Below are positions 25,532 through 38,402 of a stretch of 64,000 bases of DNA, piece after piece. Location: assembly GCF_009738185.1 (NCBI RefSeq), contig NZ_CP046509.1, positions 1,739,501-1,803,500 on the forward strand. The letters are read 5' to 3'. The stretch is from Erwinia sorbitola. GTDB lineage: Bacteria; Pseudomonadota; Gammaproteobacteria; Enterobacterales; Enterobacteriaceae. How positions within the stretch are numbered: position 1 is the stretch's first letter; every line of letters begins with the position of its first letter. The position numbers were made by a program, and so were the translations under genes. The notes below the pieces were generated by a model, which saw only the letters and a list, made by a program, of their open reading frames with translations, was not told the origin of the DNA and ran no database searches.

Positions 25532-28500
25532 TTACGCTAAATCCTTACACTCCTCCATCAGCCCGGCCAGTAATGGCCCCAGTGTGACCAGTGTTTCCGG
25601 TGACAGGATATCCATATGCTCACACGCCAGCTCATGCACGTGCAGCTGCCGGATATAGGGTGCCCAGCTCTCCTGCACATCCATGCCTTCCGGCAGGGTA
25701 TTTTTTGCCACAAACAGCGTGGCCTCTCCCTCGAAACGCGGGGTAGTGGCGGTACTGAGACGCAGCACTGCATCCGCGTAGTTGGCGACAATAGTACTGA
25801 ACATTGCGGCTTTCTCTTCCAGCAGCAGCGCGTCATCGTCGGTGGTTGCCATAAATTCAGCCTCCTCCCGCGCCACTTCTGCACGTGCATCCTCTTCTGA
25901 CGGGCTGGTCCAGTCCTGACCTTCCGGCGGATAGGTATCCAGCAGGCCGAGGAATTTCACCTGCTCGCCCTGCTGTTGCAGACGTGCTGCAATGCCCTGG
26001 GCGAGGGTGCCTCCCAGTGAATAACCCAGCAGATGATAAGGCCCCTGCGGTTGAATAGCGCGCAGTGTCGCCAGATGACGATCGCACATGTCGTCCACGC
26101 TGGCACAGGCAGCAATCACCCCGTCAGGTCGCGGTGACTGAAGGCCAACAATCGGGAAATTACCCCCCAGATGGCGCATCATGCCGGAGTACTGCCACGC
26201 AAAGCCGGAAGCCGGATGAATACAGAACAGCGTTGGCCCTTTGCCGCTGCGGAACGGCAGGCTTTCACCGTTGGCACGGCTCTCTGCGTTAACGCCGCTG
26301 GCGCTGTCATCCAGCAGACGTGCCATATTTTCCACGCTGCGTGCCGCCATTATCTGCCCGATAGAGAGCGGCTGCTCCAGGCGACGGCGCAACTCCGCAG
26401 CCAGGCGCATCGCCAGCAGAGAGTGGCCTCCCAGCGCAAAGAAGTCGTCGTCGGCATACACGGTATCGCGAGCCAGCAGGCTGGAGAACAGCGCAGCCAG
26501 CAGCTGTTCATGGTGGCTTTGCGGCAGACGGCCTGCGGATTGTGCTACCTGCGGCGATGGCAGCGCCTTACGATCCAGCTTGCCATTAGCACTTAGCGGG
26601 AAGTGGTCGGTCAGCACGTAGCTTACCGGCAGCATATGTGCCGGTAGGCGCTGCGCCAGCTGCTGATGCACCACCGCAGTGTCCAGCTCCATGCCGGGCT
26701 GGGCAATCAGCCAGGCAACCAGCTGACGGGCATCGGCACCTGCTGTCGTTACGCTGCCCAGTTCGCGGGCGGCCACCACGGTTTGCGCCACCCCCTCAAG
26801 GGTTAACAGCGCCTGCTCGATTTCGCCCAGCTCAATACGCTGACCGCGAATTTTCAGCTGATCGTCGCTGCGTCCAAGGTACTCAACGGCACCGTTTTCC
26901 AGCCAGCGGGCGATATCTCCGGTGCGGTACATCCGCTCACCGTCGGCAAACGGGTCGGCAACAAAGCGCTGTGAGGTCAGGTCAGCACGATACAGATAGC
27001 CCTCGGCCAGCTGTACGCCGCACAGGTAGAGATCCCCTGCCACGCCAGGGGGAACCGGGCGCAGCAGTCCGTCAAGGATACGCAGCTCGGTATTCCACAC
27101 CGGGTAACCAATCGGCACGCCTGCACCGTGGCACTGCTGTAAGCTTTCACCGCTGGCAGGATGATAGGTAACATCCACCGCTGCTTCGGTCGGGCCGTAC
27201 AGGTTATGCAACGGAGCGTCGATCAGCGCCTCATAGCTGGCTGCCAGATCGCAGGAGAGCGCTTCACCGCTACAGAATACACGTTGCAGGCTATGGCAGC
27301 CTTTATCGCTGCCGTCGCGGCTCTCCAGTGCCGTAACCCAGGCTGCGAGCATCGAAGGCACAAAGTGCATGGTGGTCACGGAATAATCTTCGATCAGCTG
27401 CACCAGGGCATCCGGATCGCGATGGGCTTCCGGCGGGGCCATCAGCAGCTGAGAACCGACCATCAGCGGCCAGAAGAACTCCCAGACGGAGACGTCAAAA
27501 CTACATGGTGTTTTCTGCAATACCACATCCGTTGCGTCCATCGGATACTCATCCTGCATCCACCACAGGCGGTTAACGATCGCCTGCTGGCCCACGACGA
27601 CGCCTTTCGGCCGCCCGGTAGAGCCGGAAGTGTAGAGCACATAGGCCGGGCGCTGTGAGTCGGCGGCGGGCAGCGGGTGCTGCGGCTGGCGGCTGGCATC
27701 TTCCAGCTGGTCAAAGGCCAGAATTGGCCCCATTTCCGCAAAGCGCGCGGCTAACGAACTTTCGCTGATAATCAGACGCGGACGGGCATCAGCTACCATA
27801 TAGCCGAGACGGTCATCCGGATAGCCAGTATCCAGCGGCAGCCAGGCCGCACCGGCCTGAAGAATGGCGGTCAGTGCCAGGCTGAGGCGCACCGAACGCG
27901 GCAGGGCGACGGCGACGATATCGCCCGGTTTTACCCCGGCGGCAATCAGGCGGTCGGCGAGCAAACGCGCCTGCTGCTGCATCTGACGGTAGGTCAGACG
28001 GTGTTCGGCGTCCAGCAGCGCCAGTGCGTCAGGTGTACGCTTAACCTGCTGCTCAATCGCCCCCTGCAAGGTTCCTGCTGCCACCGGGTAAGCGGTGTTG
28101 TTAATGCTGGCAATCAGCGCCTGTTCATCAGGCGTTTGCAGCTGCCAGCGTGCCAGCGGCAGATCGGGTTGAGCCACCAGCTGTGCCAGCAGCATCAGCA
28201 GGCGGTCAGCAAAGCGCTGCGGATGCGGCACCGCATCGCGATACTCCATCAGCAGATGCAGACGTTCGCCGGGCAGTACCAGCAGGGTCAGCGGATAGTG
28301 GGTGTAACCCCGGTTGCTGATCTGGTCGCAGCGCAGCCCGTTATGGCCCTGCAACAGATCGGCGTTGTCCGGATAGTTCTCCACCACCAGCAGGGTATCA
28401 AACAGCGTGCCGCTGCCCGCCAGCTGCTGGATCTCGCCCAGGCCAAGGTCGTCATGTTCGATTAGCTGAATCTGCTGTGCCTGATGGTCGGCGAGCTGCT

Positions 28501-31500
28501 CCAGCAGCGGACGCTGACTGTCAAAGCGTATGCGTACCGGCAGGGTGTTACTGAACAGGCCCGGGTGATGTTCCTGACCATCGATCTGTCCGAAGCGCCC
28601 GGAGACCGGGGATCCAAACACCACATCCTGATGGCCGCTTTCAATCGCCAGCTGCATCCCCCAGATACCCTGCATCACGCTGTTCAGCGTCAGCCCACGG
28701 CTGCGGCACAGTGCCAGCAGGCCGCGTTCCAGTTCCGGATCCAGTACCAGATCGAGGTCGTGAACTGGCCCGTTGTGTGCTGCATCGCCAAACAGTAGCG
28801 TCGGGCGTGCATCCTGCAATACCTGCTGCCACAGCTGGCGCGAAACATTGGCATCACGAGCGGTCAGCTGACGGACAATATCTGCGTAGCTGAAACGGTG
28901 CGGGGTCAGCGACTGCGGGCCGTGATACAGCGCGCTAAACAGATCGCCTAAGATCACCGGCGTAGACCAGCCGTCCACTACCAGGTGATGAGCATTGAGC
29001 ATCAGCGTAAAGCGGGCACTGTCAGCATGCTGCACCAGCAGCGCATGCAGCATTACCGGCTGACTGAACAGATCCCGCGCCAGCTCATTTTTCTCCAGCG
29101 CCAGCAGCGCTGCGGCTTCTTCAGTGGCTGACATCGCAGGCAGCTGCTGGCGATCCAGCATCCAGAGGTGTTGTTCCGCTGGCAATACCGGGATCAGCTG
29201 CAATGGCTGTAACGCCTGTTCGCTGTCAAAACGTGCCGCCAGCTGCGGATGGTGGCGCACGACGGCATCCAGCGCTGCACGCAGGCGGTTTTCATCAAGT
29301 GCGCCGCTAAAGGTAAGGCGCGTCAGTGAGTTATAGCTGCCGCTGTTGTCGGCAGTTGCAGCATGGAACAGCAGTCCTTTTTGCAGCGGCAGCAGCGGCA
29401 ATACTGCGGCCAGCGGGCCGTGACGCTTGCCCAGCTGCACCACGTCCTGCTGGCTGACGCCGTCAATAGCGACTTCCGCCGCGACTAAGGTATCCGCTGC
29501 CTGCTGAGGATGGCGACGGGCGAAATCACTTAGTGCATCGCTGGCGGCAGCCAGCGCCTGATGCAGGGCATCGATATCTTCTTCGCTGAATACCCCATTG
29601 AGCCAGCCCCAGTTGATCGCCAGCTGTGGCTGCTCTCCGGACTCATCCACAAAGATATTGATCTCCAGGCCGTGCAGCTGTGGCATCTCCGGAGACTGAT
29701 ATACCGCAAAGGCATCGCGGAAATGTTTACGCGTGCGCTGTGGCGTCCAGAGGCCATCCCCCGCACTGAAACGCCCGAGGTAGTTGAACAGCACTTCCGG
29801 CGCGTGCTGCTGCGCCAGCGGCTGTAGCTGAGGGGCACGAACCGCATCGAGATAACGCAGCTGACCATAGCCCACGCCGCGATCCGGTACTGCCCGCAGC
29901 ACGCTTTTCACTGCCCGCAGCGCATCGCGCAGACTGCCGGTATCGCCTTGATCCAGTGTCACCAGCAGCGGATATTCGGCGGTCAGCCAGCCGATGGTAC
30001 GGGCCAGGTCATAATCGCCCGTCAGCTCGGCGCGGCCGTGAGATTCGAGGGTGTAGCGCAGCTGACTGACCTTAAAGCGGTCGATGAGCGCCAGCGACAG
30101 TGCACACAGCAGCGTCTCTTCCACGCTGGCGCGGAACTGCTGCGGCAGGGTGGTGAGCAGCGCCTGAGTCTGGCTGCCGTCAAGCAGGGTGCGCTTCTCT
30201 TTCAGCGCGCTGTGAATGTCCTGCGCGTGCAGCGCTCGCTGGCCGAGTCGCGGTACCGCAGGCTGTAACATACTTTGCCAGAACGGCAGTTCAGCGGCAC
30301 GGTGCGAGACGTTGCTTAACAGCGCGGCAGACCAGTCATGTAACGAAGTTTCTTCCGGCGGCAGGGTCAGCGGGGTACCGCTGATAGCCGCTTCCGCTGC
30401 CTGACGCAGCTCCTCCAGTAACACACGCCACGAAACGCCATCCACTACCAGGTGGTGGATCACCAGCACCAGGCCAAAGCTCTGTTGATTATGCTGAAGC
30501 AGGGTCGCCTGCATCATCACGCCGTTTGCCGGGTCGAGGCGTGTCACTGCGGCATCAAAGGCATCTTCTGCGCAGGCTTCAGGCGCATCATGCAGAGGTT
30601 GAGTCTCAACCCAGCGGGTAAATCCGGCAGGGCGGGGTTCACCCACGACCAGCTGTCCGTCGCGGGTAAACGCAGCCAGAGCCGGGTGGGCGCTGCTCAA
30701 TGCGGTCAGCGCCTGTTCAAGCTGGGGGCGCTGCAACTGCGCCGGCACCTGAAGATATACGCCGTGGGCGAAACGCTGGTTAATTCCGCCATGTTGGTTA
30801 AACCAGTGCAGGATGGGCAGTCCGCTAATCGCACCGTGCTGTTTAACTTTGTTGATCGACGTGCCTGAGATCAGCGGCTGCATATTTTGCGCCATGCGTG
30901 CCGGGGTGCGCTGGGCGAAGATATCGCGGGGGCGCAGCAGATAACCGGCGCGTCGGGCGGCGGTACCCAGCCCCATGGCGGAGATACTGTCGCCGCCCAG
31001 TGCAAAGAAGTCATCGTCAGCGCCGACGCGCTCCATCCCTAACAGGTCGGCGATCGCCTGGCAGATCAGCGTTTCCTGCGGGCCATCCGGTTCACGACCC
31101 GGTTTAAACGCCATCTGCTGCGGTTCAGGCAGCGCCTGACGATCAATTTTACCGTTGACGTTCAGCGGCAGCTCATCCATCACCACCAGGATGGCCGGAA
31201 CCATATAGTCGGGCAGGGTCACCGCCAGTTTTGCCAGCAGTTTAGCGGACAGCTGGTCGTCGGCGCGCAGGGCATCATCACTGACGGAGCAGTAGCCGAT
31301 CAGGCGATTGGTGGCACCGATAGGCTGGGCAATCACCACGGCGGTACTCACTTCGTCCAGTGCCACCAGCGCATTTTCCACTTCGCCCAGTTCAATACGG
31401 AAACCACGTACTTTGATCTGGTGATCGACGCGGCCGATAAATGCCAGCTGGCCATCGCTGCGCCAGCGCATCAGATCGCCGCTGCGGTACATTACCTCGC

Positions 31501-34069
31501 CCTCAAGGAACGGGTTTGCCACAAAGCGTGCGGCGGTCAGATCGGGGCGGCGCAGGTAGCCACGGGCAATCCCGGTACCAGAAATATAGAGTTCGCCAAC
31601 GCAGCCTACCGGAACCGGGCGCAGTTTGCTGTCCAGCAGCCATACCCGGGTGTTGCCCACCGGGCGGCCAATCACCGGCTGGTCAGAGACCATCACGCTG
31701 GCTCCCAGGGTATCGATGGTGTATTCGGAGGGGCCATAGTAGTTATGGATCTCCAGCTCCGGGTGCTGCTGCATCAGTTTCCACAGGGTAGGGGTGGCGG
31801 CTTCACCGCCGATCATCACAAACGCCGGGCGGTGGCTTTCTGGCTCAAACAGTCCGGCATCAATCATCTGTGAGAAGAAGGATGGGGTGATATCCAGTAA
31901 ATCAACCGGTACCTGTTTCATCTTCTGCAACAGAGCCCAGGCATCGCGCCTTAGCTCTTCATCAAAAATATTCAGCTCGCAGCCCATCATCATGCAGAAC
32001 AGCGGTTCCCATGAGGAGTCGAACGAGAAGGAAGCGGTGTGACCGGTGCGCATCCGGCGGGGATGGCTGCGGTGGAATTTCTCAATCGCCGGGCCGAACA
32101 GATTGGCCTGATGGGAGAGGAACAGGTTCAGCAGTCCGGCGTGGGTGCTCATGACCCCTTTCGGGCGTCCGGTGGAGCCAGAGGTGTAGATCATATAGGC
32201 GAGGTGCTCACCGCGCTGGGCGACGCGGCGCTCGCTGTCGCTGACCGGGGTCGCTGCATGTGCATCACAGGCGGCGCGCATGGCGGCCTCATCAATACAG
32301 AGACAGTTGCCCTCGGGCATCTGAGCGACGGTGCTGCTGTGGGTCAGAATAAGCTGAGGCTGCGCGTCATCGCACATCAGCGCCAGGCGTTCACGCGGAT
32401 AGTCGAGATCGAGCGGCATATAGGCAGCTCCGCTCGCCAGTACGCCGAAGATTGCCACCAGCGAGTCAACGGAGCGCGGAATACCGATAGCCACCACATC
32501 TTCCGCGCCGAGGCCGCGTGCTATCAGCTCACGTGCCAGCTGCATGGCCCGGGCCGAGAGCTGACCGTAAGTGAGGCTGATTTCACCGCATGCTACGGCC
32601 ACGGCGTCCGGCCGGGCCTCTGTCTGACGCTGCAACATAGCCAGAATAGAGACGGCACCTTGCGGTGGCGTCACGCTGATCCCCTGCGACCAGCTGGCGA
32701 TCTGCTGCTGCTCATCGTCGGCAATCAGCGCCAGCGATGCCAGCGGTCGCTGCGGCTGCTGCGCCAGCTGTTCCGCCAGGAAAGCAATACGTTCGCCGTG
32801 CCAGGCCAGAGTCTGCGCGTCATATTTTTCGCTATTGGCCACCAGTGTCACCTGGAGTTGCCCGAGCTGGAAGCCGATTTCAAACTCCAGATCGTCCACC
32901 GGGCCCATTGCCAGCGTATGGCTGATAGCATCAATACCGTCAAACGTCAGGCTATCGTGGTAGACCTTAAGGTTAATCACCGGGCCATACAGCGACTGGC
33001 TGCTGCCTACCATGCCAAGATCGCGGCGCAGCTGTTCAGCTTCGTAGCGCTGATGGCGGCGCACCAGCTTGATCTCGTTTTGCAACGTCTGGCTGATTTC
33101 GGCCAGCGTCATGGTCTCTGCAATATTCAGCAGCAGCGGGAGGACGTTTACGACCGGACCCGTGGCGGCCAGCGCGGCGGAACCCATACGTCGCATAAAC
33201 GGGAAGCCGATGCTCAGGCGTGACTCACCGCTGATGCGCGCCAGATACGCTACCAGCAGGGCGCTGGCAATTTCTGCCGGAGCGCTCTCCTGCATACCGG
33301 ACTGGTGAGCCAGCGCCGCCAGCAGTGCCGGGGGTAACGTCACCTGCTGTTTGAGAGGCGCACTGCTGCTGCCGCTAAAGGACTCACTGGAGAGTGAGAT
33401 AGCCGTTGGATAGTTTTCACCATGCTGCTGCCAGAACAGCGCCGCTCGCTCGCAGGCGGGTGAATGCTGCCAGGCCTGGTACTCTGCGACCACTTCACCA
33501 AACGAGATAAACGGTGACGGTGAGGGCAAATCACCCTTGCGCAGTGACTGATATATGGCTGCCACGCGACGTGTCAGGGCTTCAAAGCTGAAGCCGTCAA
33601 GCATCAGATGGTGATAGCGCTGATACCAGAACCAGCGATCTTCACTGACGCGGATCATCAGCTGGCGGTAGAGCGGGCGCTCACCGTCGGCAGGCAGATC
33701 GGCGGCCAGGTCGGCCTGCATCATCTGGTGCGCCGCCTGCAAACCATCGTTGCGCTGGCTGAAATCTACCCATTCAACAGGCTGTACCTGTTCTGGCGTA
33801 CGCGCATGGGGTAGCCGCTGCACGGCGCTGCCGTCTTCGGCCAGGCAGAACGTCGCCTGTACGGTGTCCGCTTCTGACATTGCCTGGCGGATGGCGGCAT
33901 CCAGCATCTGGCAGTCAATATCGCCATGCAGTTCACTGTAGTGAGCAACGGCAAAAGTGTTTTTCTGATGGGCGATCTGATCGGCAATCCAGATACCCGG
34001 CTGCGCGGCAACCAGAGGATATTCGGTAAATTCAGCCTCTATTTCAGGCTTGATCTGAGCTTCTGACAC
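25532..34069 (-). CDS. dimodular siderophore NRPS (C-A-T-E-C-A-T-TE), replaces EntF
   Basis: About 2845 residues, over twice EntF (~1290). Order: C1 with HHLMLDG near 160; A1 ([10 protein letters not shown] near 630); T1 with GGDSIS near 1025; E with HHLVVDG near 1210, [11 protein letters not shown] and FNYLGRF, all motifs intact; C2 with HHLVVDG near 1700; A2 ([10 protein letters not shown] near 2155); T2 with GGHSLL near 2550; TE with GYSLGG near 2685 and a late His (CEHMD). The A2 pocket reads DVWHFSLVDK, the EntF serine code. A1 reads DSEDMGYIDK, with acidic residues suiting a basic amino acid. The E domain implies D-configuration. So the unit should be DHB-D-basic-L-Ser, cyclised or released by TE, as in chrysobactin and vanchrobactin. 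The start is taken at GTG 34069 after AGGA; the in-frame TTG at 34090 is less likely. Confidence 0.93.
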   Translation of the reverse strand: MSEAQIKPEIEAEFTEYPLVAAQPGIWIADQIAHQKNTFAVAHYSELHGDIDCQMLDAAIRQAMSEADTVQATFCLAEDGSAVQRLPHARTPEQVQPVEWVDFSQRNDGLQAAHQMMQADLAADLPADGERPLYRQLMIRVSEDRWFWYQRYHHLMLDGFSFEALTRRVAAIYQSLRKGDLPSPSPFISFGEVVAEYQAWQHSPACERAALFWQQHGENYPTAISLSSESFSGSSSAPLKQQVTLPPALLAALAHQSGMQESAPAEIASALLVAYLARISGESRLSIGFPFMRRMGSAALAATGPVVNVLPLLLNIAETMTLAEISQTLQNEIKLVRRHQRYEAEQLRRDLGMVGSSQSLYGPVINLKVYHDSLTFDGIDAISHTLAMGPVDDLEFEIGFQLGQLQVTLVANSEKYDAQTLAWHGERIAFLAEQLAQQPQRPLASLALIADDEQQQIASWSQGISVTPPQGAVSILAMLQRQTEARPDAVAVACGEISLTYGQLSARAMQLARELIARGLGAEDVVAIGIPRSVDSLVAIFGVLASGAAYMPLDLDYPRERLALMCDDAQPQLILTHSSTVAQMPEGNCLCIDEAAMRAACDAHAATPVSDSERRVAQRGEHLAYMIYTSGSTGRPKGVMSTHAGLLNLFLSHQANLFGPAIEKFHRSHPRRMRTGHTASFSFDSSWEPLFCMMMGCELNIFDEELRRDAWALLQKMKQVPVDLLDITPSFFSQMIDAGLFEPESHRPAFVMIGGEAATPTLWKLMQQHPELEIHNYYGPSEYTIDTLGASVMVSDQPVIGRPVGNTRVWLLDSKLRPVPVGCVGELYISGTGIARGYLRRPDLTAARFVANPFLEGEVMYRSGDLMRWRSDGQLAFIGRVDHQIKVRGFRIELGEVENALVALDEVSTAVVIAQPIGATNRLIGYCSVSDDALRADDQLSAKLLAKLAVTLPDYMVPAILVVMDELPLNVNGKIDRQALPEPQQMAFKPGREPDGPQETLICQAIADLLGMERVGADDDFFALGGDSISAMGLGTAARRAGYLLRPRDIFAQRTPARMAQNMQPLISGTSINKVKQHGAISGLPILHWFNQHGGINQRFAHGVYLQVPAQLQRPQLEQALTALSSAHPALAAFTRDGQLVVGEPRPAGFTRWVETQPLHDAPEACAEDAFDAAVTRLDPANGVMMQATLLQHNQQSFGLVLVIHHLVVDGVSWRVLLEELRQAAEAAISGTPLTLPPEETSLHDWSAALLSNVSHRAAELPFWQSMLQPAVPRLGQRALHAQDIHSALKEKRTLLDGSQTQALLTTLPQQFRASVEETLLCALSLALIDRFKVSQLRYTLESHGRAELTGDYDLARTIGWLTAEYPLLVTLDQGDTGSLRDALRAVKSVLRAVPDRGVGYGQLRYLDAVRAPQLQPLAQQHAPEVLFNYLGRFSAGDGLWTPQRTRKHFRDAFAVYQSPEMPQLHGLEINIFVDESGEQPQLAINWGWLNGVFSEEDIDALHQALAAASDALSDFARRHPQQAADTLVAAEVAIDGVSQQDVVQLGKRHGPLAAVLPLLPLQKGLLFHAATADNSGSYNSLTRLTFSGALDENRLRAALDAVVRHHPQLAARFDSEQALQPLQLIPVLPAEQHLWMLDRQQLPAMSATEEAAALLALEKNELARDLFSQPVMLHALLVQHADSARFTLMLNAHHLVVDGWSTPVILGDLFSALYHGPQSLTPHRFSYADIVRQLTARDANVSRQLWQQVLQDARPTLLFGDAAHNGPVHDLDLVLDPELERGLLALCRSRGLTLNSVMQGIWGMQLAIESGHQDVVFGSPVSGRFGQIDGQEHHPGLFSNTLPVRIRFDSQRPLLEQLADHQAQQIQLIEHDDLGLGEIQQLAGSGTLFDTLLVVENYPDNADLLQGHNGLRCDQISNRGYTHYPLTLLVLPGERLHLLMEYRDAVPHPQRFADRLLMLLAQLVAQPDLPLARWQLQTPDEQALIASINNTAYPVAAGTLQGAIEQQVKRTPDALALLDAEHRLTYRQMQQQARLLADRLIAAGVKPGDIVAVALPRSVRLSLALTAILQAGAAWLPLDTGYPDDRLGYMVADARPRLIISESSLAARFAEMGPILAFDQLEDASRQPQHPLPAADSQRPAYVLYTSGSTGRPKGVVVGQQAIVNRLWWMQDEYPMDATDVVLQKTPCSFDVSVWEFFWPLMVGSQLLMAPPEAHRDPDALVQLIEDYSVTTMHFVPSMLAAWVTALESRDGSDKGCHSLQRVFCSGEALSCDLAASYEALIDAPLHNLYGPTEAAVDVTYHPASGESLQQCHGAGVPIGYPVWNTELRILDGLLRPVPPGVAGDLYLCGVQLAEGYLYRADLTSQRFVADPFADGERMYRTGDIARWLENGAVEYLGRSDDQLKIRGQRIELGEIEQALLTLEGVAQTVVAARELGSVTTAGADARQLVAWLIAQPGMELDTAVVHQQLAQRLPAHMLPVSYVLTDHFPLSANGKLDRKALPSPQVAQSAGRLPQSHHEQLLAALFSSLLARDTVYADDDFFALGGHSLLAMRLAAELRRRLEQPLSIGQIMAARSVENMARLLDDSASGVNAESRANGESLPFRSGKGPTLFCIHPASGFAWQYSGMMRHLGGNFPIVGLQSPRPDGVIAACASVDDMCDRHLATLRAIQPQGPYHLLGYSLGGTLAQGIAARLQQQGEQVKFLGLLDTYPPEGQDWTSPSEEDARAEVAREEAEFMATTDDDALLLEEKAAMFSTIVANYADAVLRLSTATTPRFEGEATLFVAKNTLPEGMDVQESWAPYIRQLHVHELACEHMDILSPETLVTLGPLLAGLMEECKDLA

Positions 34070-34129
34070 GGTGGCAATTCCTGTCGGCAAATCGAAAAAA
34101 AGAGAATGTTCGGTAATGTCAGCGTCGGA

Positions 34130-34342
34130 TTAACCGGCTGTTTTCAGCCCGGCGGGACGCATATCCTGCCAGTTTTCTTCGATGTAACTGATGCATTCGG
34201 CGCGGGTTTGCGGACCAGCGACGCTCTGCCACCCGGCAGGGACGTCCGAAAACGCTGGCCAGAGGCTGTATTGCTGGCGCGCATTAAGCAGTACCAGGAA
34301 GTCGAGGCTTTCATCATCAAAGGGGTTTTGTTGTTCAGTCAT
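34130..34342 (-). CDS. ybdZ: MbtH-like protein (YbdZ)
   Basis: 70 residues with the MbtH signature: NPFDDE at the N-terminus, QYSLWPAFSDVPAGW, and ECISYIEENWQDMRP. MbtH proteins bind A domains of NRPSs and are needed for their solubility or activity. It lies between fes (5 bp apart) and the NRPS gene (about 60 bp to its chosen start) in one operon. Confidence 0.95.
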   Translation of the reverse strand: MTEQQNPFDDESLDFLVLLNARQQYSLWPAFSDVPAGWQSVAGPQTRAECISYIEENWQDMRPAGLKTAG

Positions 34343-34347
34343 GGTTA

Positions 34348-35694
34348 TTACCTGTTCTTGCCAGAGAATGGAGGAGAGTTAAAGTCGGCCAGCAGCCAGC
34401 GTAAGCCGTCCAGCAGCCCGCCGCGCCAGCACAGGGCATCGTGCCCGCCGGAGAAAATACGGAAATTGATATCGTGCCCGACGGGGAGCAGCGCCTGGCG
34501 TATCTGTTGGTTAACCCAGGCCATATCGCCTTCGCGATCGCCAGCTTCCTGGAAGATTTTTAAGCGGCCTGCGGGCAGTTCGCCGTTGATGACCTGGCCG
34601 GTGAGCCAGCCCATCTCATGCTCTCCGGACTCAGAAAAATGGGTTACCAGGCGGAAATTTGGCCACCAGAACGAGCCGGACTGGCTGAGGATGCGGCCAA
34701 AGCGCTCAGGCCAGTGCAGCCCGGCATACATGGCCGCCAGGCCGCCGTAGCTCTGCCCGGCAACAACGGTGCGGTCGCCCAGCTCACTAAATTCAGCCCG
34801 GCTGCGGGCCAGCGGCAGCAGCTCCTCCTGTACCGCCTGCCAGAAGCGGGCATTGCACGGCAGCTCTTTTTCACGCCACTCGCCGTTAATCACATCAATA
34901 AACAGCCAACAGGCGGCAGGAAGGTGGCCGCTGTCGGTTTCGGCACACAGCGCGGAGAATAACGGCTGACCGCTGACCCAGTTCTGACCATCGAGCAAAA
35001 TTACCAGCGGGCGCTCTTGCGGCGTTGAGCTGCTGCCGGTGGTGTAGAGCCAGATACGGCGCTGATTGCCGAGGAGTGTGCTGTTCCAGGTAAACTGTTG
35101 AAGCTGGTGGCTGTCTGGCTGAATGGCCTGGCCGCTGTCCAGCGCGTGCCACGCGGATTGATCGGGCGCGGCGGGCATATGGGCGGCAGAGAGGGCATGA
35201 CCACGGCTGTTAAGATGGGCATTACTGCGATTTAACGGATCGGCAATCGCCAGCGGGAACAGTGAAATCCACCATTCGCGCTGTTGCTTACGGCGTGTGT
35301 CGTCATCGCTACTGAAAGCAGGCGGCAGCCGATCGGCAGTCACCGGAATCAGGCTGTAGCTGCCGCGCCAGTGTTCATCAATCTCCGTTGACCAGTGCCA
35401 GACATCGGTACCCGGCAGGCGTTGCAGGCTCTGGGGCTGAGGGCTGTGGTGATCGGTGACACAGTTGATATCCACATACACCTGACGCAGCGCTGAATGG
35501 TTTTCATCCCCAGCCGGATCGCGCCAGAAAAAGCTCATTTTAACGATTCCTGCGTTACAGGCTTCCACCAGCGGGGTGCCATCCTGTGCCATTTGCTGCC
35601 ACCAGGCTTCTTCTCCCACGTTATCGGCCGCCAGCCGCTGTGATGCAGTGCCTGCTGGCTGACGTAGCGGCCATATTTTGTGCCGTATTGTCAC
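34348..35694 (-). CDS. fes: Fes-like ferric-enterobactin esterase
   Basis: 448 residues. The N-terminal Fes domain (SFFWRDPAGDENHSALRQVY) is followed by an alpha/beta-hydrolase with nucleophile elbow VVAGQSYGGLAAMYAG, an acid region LSQSGSFWWPNF and a C-terminal His in FSGGHDALCWRGGL. It cleaves the triserine lactone of catechol siderophores in the cytoplasm to release iron. Its presence suggests the product is a cyclic tri-ester rather than only a monomer. First gene of the fes-ybdZ-NRPS operon, divergent from the receptor gene. Confidence 0.92.
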   Translation of the reverse strand: MTIRHKIWPLRQPAGTASQRLAADNVGEEAWWQQMAQDGTPLVEACNAGIVKMSFFWRDPAGDENHSALRQVYVDINCVTDHHSPQPQSLQRLPGTDVWHWSTEIDEHWRGSYSLIPVTADRLPPAFSSDDDTRRKQQREWWISLFPLAIADPLNRSNAHLNSRGHALSAAHMPAAPDQSAWHALDSGQAIQPDSHQLQQFTWNSTLLGNQRRIWLYTTGSSSTPQERPLVILLDGQNWVSGQPLFSALCAETDSGHLPAACWLFIDVINGEWREKELPCNARFWQAVQEELLPLARSRAEFSELGDRTVVAGQSYGGLAAMYAGLHWPERFGRILSQSGSFWWPNFRLVTHFSESGEHEMGWLTGQVINGELPAGRLKIFQEAGDREGDMAWVNQQIRQALLPVGHDINFRIFSGGHDALCWRGGLLDGLRWLLADFNSPPFSGKNR

Positions 35695-35766
35695 GATAAT
35701 TTTCCTTTATTTACATTTAATTACTTAAATGGAGAGACTTTAATTCATCTTACAGTAAACGGCGCT

Positions 35767-35797
35767 AATGCAAATACTATTGAGAATAGTTTGCATT
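35767..35797. promoter_or_regulatory. palindromic operator-like element between fes and receptor 1
   Basis: AATGCAAATACTATT at 35767-35781 is nearly mirrored by AATAGTTTGCATT at 35785-35797. A close relative stands before receptor 2. It overlaps Fur-like hexamers (GAGAATAG, GCAAAT), so an iron-regulated bidirectional operator is likely. The remaining ~300 bp of the intergenic region shows no gene. Confidence 0.6.
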
Positions 35798-36000
35798 TGC
35801 AATAAGATGCGGCACAACTTTCTAATGGGCCCATAAGTTGTAAGTAAATAAGGGGTTTCTTAGGGGGGTGGGAAGAATCGACGAGAGGAGTGGCGAACGT
35901 GATTCTTAAACTGGGCTCCAGCCAATCAGTGCATCTAATGAATTGGCAGGGTTTAACGGTTTTTTTTATCGGCAAGTCTGTTCAGACGGGATAACAGCAC

Positions 36001-38190
36001 ATGTTTAATAAGATTAAAAAACAGTCACAACCAGGTATTGCAGCATTTTCTGACCAACACACCATGCGTTTATTACTGGCGTCAGCGTTATTTATCATGC
36101 CCGCCGCACAGGCGGCCAGCGATAACGATAATACGCTGACGGTCACCGCAGAAACCCAGGAGAGCGTTACCGCGCCTACCAAAGGGATCGTGGCAAAAGA
36201 GAGTGCTTCAGGCACCAAAACCGCCACGCCATTGCGTAAAACTCCGCAATCTATTTCAGTGGTCACCCGCGAGCAGATGGATGATCAGGATGCTCACTCC
36301 GTCGCGGACGCGCTGAGTTACTCCAGCGGTGTGGTGACAACCTATCGCGGTAACTCCAACCGTAACGATGAAGTGATCAGCCGTGGCTTCCGCTACGCAC
36401 CAAAACTGCTGGATGGTTTGCACTTCGGCCTTTCCAGCTCCAACGGCGGTGCCGGGCAGCTGGATCCGTGGCTGCTGGAGCGCGTTGAAATTGTTCACGG
36501 CCCGGCATCGGTGCTCTATGGCCAGGTCAGCCCGGGTGGGCTGGTGCTGATGACCAGCAAACGCCCGACGGCAGAAAGCATTCATGAAGTGCAGCTCAGT
36601 ACGGGTAATAAACACTACGGCGAAGCGGCCTTCGATTTCGGCGGTAAGCTGAACGATGACAATACGCTGTTCTATCGCCTGAACGGCCTTGCCAGCACCA
36701 AAAACGAGTTTGTGAGAGACAGCAAACAGCAGCGTATGGCCATCGCCCCTGCTATTACCTGGCTGCCAAACGAAGATACCAGCTTTACGCTGTTAACCAG
36801 CTATCAGGATGATCCGAAAGCCGGTTCACGTAACTTCCTGCCGCGTGCCGGTACGCTCTATCCAACCGCTGCGGGCTATGTGCCTTACGATCTTAATGTC
36901 AGCGACTCCGATTTTGCCAAGTCAAAGCGTCAGCAGACCTCCATCGGCTACAGCCTGGAACACAGCTTTAATGAGGCGATATCATTTACTCAAAATCTGC
37001 GTTACAGCCACCGCAACGAGAACTATAAATATCTGGTTTATAACGTGGATGATGGCGATCGTACCATGACGCGTATGGCGCAGCATGAAACGGCGATGAC
37101 CAACGAGTTTAACGTCGATAACCAGCTGAAGGCGCTGTTTAATACCGGTGCTGTGGAGCATACGGTGCTGGGTGGTTTTGATTACCGTTACTCCCATATC
37201 AACAGCAAAATGTACCGTGACTACGGCAGCAGTTATCCGATGGACTGGACTAATCCGAGCCATGTTGACGTTGACGAAAGTCTGTTAGAGCTGGCAACTG
37301 ATAACAAAAAAACCCTGAATCAGTACGGCGTGTATGTACAGGATCAGCTGGAGTGGAATAACTGGAACCTGCTGCTCTCTGGCCGTAATGACTGGTCGCA
37401 GGTAAGAAACCAGGACTTTACACCGGGTGGATCTGATATCACCTATAACGACAGCAAGTTTACTGGCCGTGCCGGGCTGCTCTACGCTTTCGATAACGGC
37501 ATTTCACCGTATGTCAGCTACAGCACCTCGTTTGAGCCAGTGCTTGAACAGGCTGCACCAGGTGCCGATCCGCTGAAACCGACGACCGGTGAGCAGACCG
37601 AAATTGGGGTGAAATATCAGCCAGTGGGGGTCAACGCGATGATGACCGTCTCCTTGTTTGATATTAACCAGAAGAACGTCAGCTCTTATAACCGTCTGGT
37701 CAATGCCTACGAGCAGATTGGTAAGGTCAACTCGAAAGGGGTTGAAACCGAGATCCATGCGCAGCCAACGCCGGAAATCAAGCTGATCGCAGCCTATACT
37801 TACACCGATGTAGTGACTAAACGTTCGACAGATGAGGCTAAGGTTGGTCACAGCCCGAACGCGATCCCACGTCATGCGGCTTCTGCCTGGGCCAGCTACA
37901 GCTTCCTGCACGGTGAGCTGAACGGTCTGACTGTGGGTACGGGTGTGCGTTACATCGGTCGGGCACCGGGCGATGATATCGGTGAATACTATGTACCGCA
38001 TTACACCCTGTATGACGCAATGGTGAAGTATGAACTTGGCCAGGCCGTTCCGGTTCTGAAGGGAACCACCCTGCAATTTAACGTGCAGAACCTGACGGAT
38101 AAACACTATGTTTCATCCTGTGCGGGTCAGTGGGCGTGCTTCTACGGCGCAGGCCGTACCTTCGTAGCATCGGTAAACTACCGTTGGTAA
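36001..38190 (+). CDS. TonB-dependent siderophore receptor, FhuA type (copy 1)
   Basis: 729 residues. Signal peptide ends in PAAQAA; a TonB-box-like NTLTVTA follows at the mature N-terminus. The plug has [31 protein letters not shown] and [15 protein letters not shown]. The barrel ends with aromatic YRW, and a Cys pair ([12 protein letters not shown]) lies in the last loops, a FhuA/FoxA-like trait. It is divergent from fes, at the position held by fepA in E. coli. It would import the ferric form of the locus product, though FhuA-type sequence leaves hydroxamates possible. A terminator follows. A closely related second gene lies downstream. Confidence 0.9.
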   Translation: MFNKIKKQSQPGIAAFSDQHTMRLLLASALFIMPAAQAASDNDNTLTVTAETQESVTAPTKGIVAKESASGTKTATPLRKTPQSISVVTREQMDDQDAHSVADALSYSSGVVTTYRGNSNRNDEVISRGFRYAPKLLDGLHFGLSSSNGGAGQLDPWLLERVEIVHGPASVLYGQVSPGGLVLMTSKRPTAESIHEVQLSTGNKHYGEAAFDFGGKLNDDNTLFYRLNGLASTKNEFVRDSKQQRMAIAPAITWLPNEDTSFTLLTSYQDDPKAGSRNFLPRAGTLYPTAAGYVPYDLNVSDSDFAKSKRQQTSIGYSLEHSFNEAISFTQNLRYSHRNENYKYLVYNVDDGDRTMTRMAQHETAMTNEFNVDNQLKALFNTGAVEHTVLGGFDYRYSHINSKMYRDYGSSYPMDWTNPSHVDVDESLLELATDNKKTLNQYGVYVQDQLEWNNWNLLLSGRNDWSQVRNQDFTPGGSDITYNDSKFTGRAGLLYAFDNGISPYVSYSTSFEPVLEQAAPGADPLKPTTGEQTEIGVKYQPVGVNAMMTVSLFDINQKNVSSYNRLVNAYEQIGKVNSKGVETEIHAQPTPEIKLIAAYTYTDVVTKRSTDEAKVGHSPNAIPRHAASAWASYSFLHGELNGLTVGTGVRYIGRAPGDDIGEYYVPHYTLYDAMVKYELGQAVPVLKGTTLQFNVQNLTDKHYVSSCAGQWACFYGAGRTFVASVNYRW

Positions 38191-38252
38191 ACGGGTAGTG
38201 TATATTCTTATTTAAACATCATCATTATTGTACAGCGTTATTATCATCCTTT

Positions 38253-38281
38253 AGCCACCCTCGCCGGGGTGGCTATTTTTT
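38253..38281 (+). terminator. terminator after receptor 1
   Basis: AGCCACCC and GGGTGGCT form an eight-pair stem around TCGCCG, followed by a long T-tract. Confidence 0.85.
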
Positions 38282-38402
38282 TTCTGTTTTACCACTCCAG
38301 TCAGCTACCTCCAGGCGTTACTCAAGACACGCCATTTCTTCTTTGTTTACATATTGTTACTTTCCCTTATCTGTACCAGTCATTTCTGAGTTTAAAAATG
38401 CT

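Noticed and set aside
25532..34069. The NRPS gene as an ordinary entF
   Set aside because: It has two full modules plus an epimerase domain, more than twice the length of EntF.
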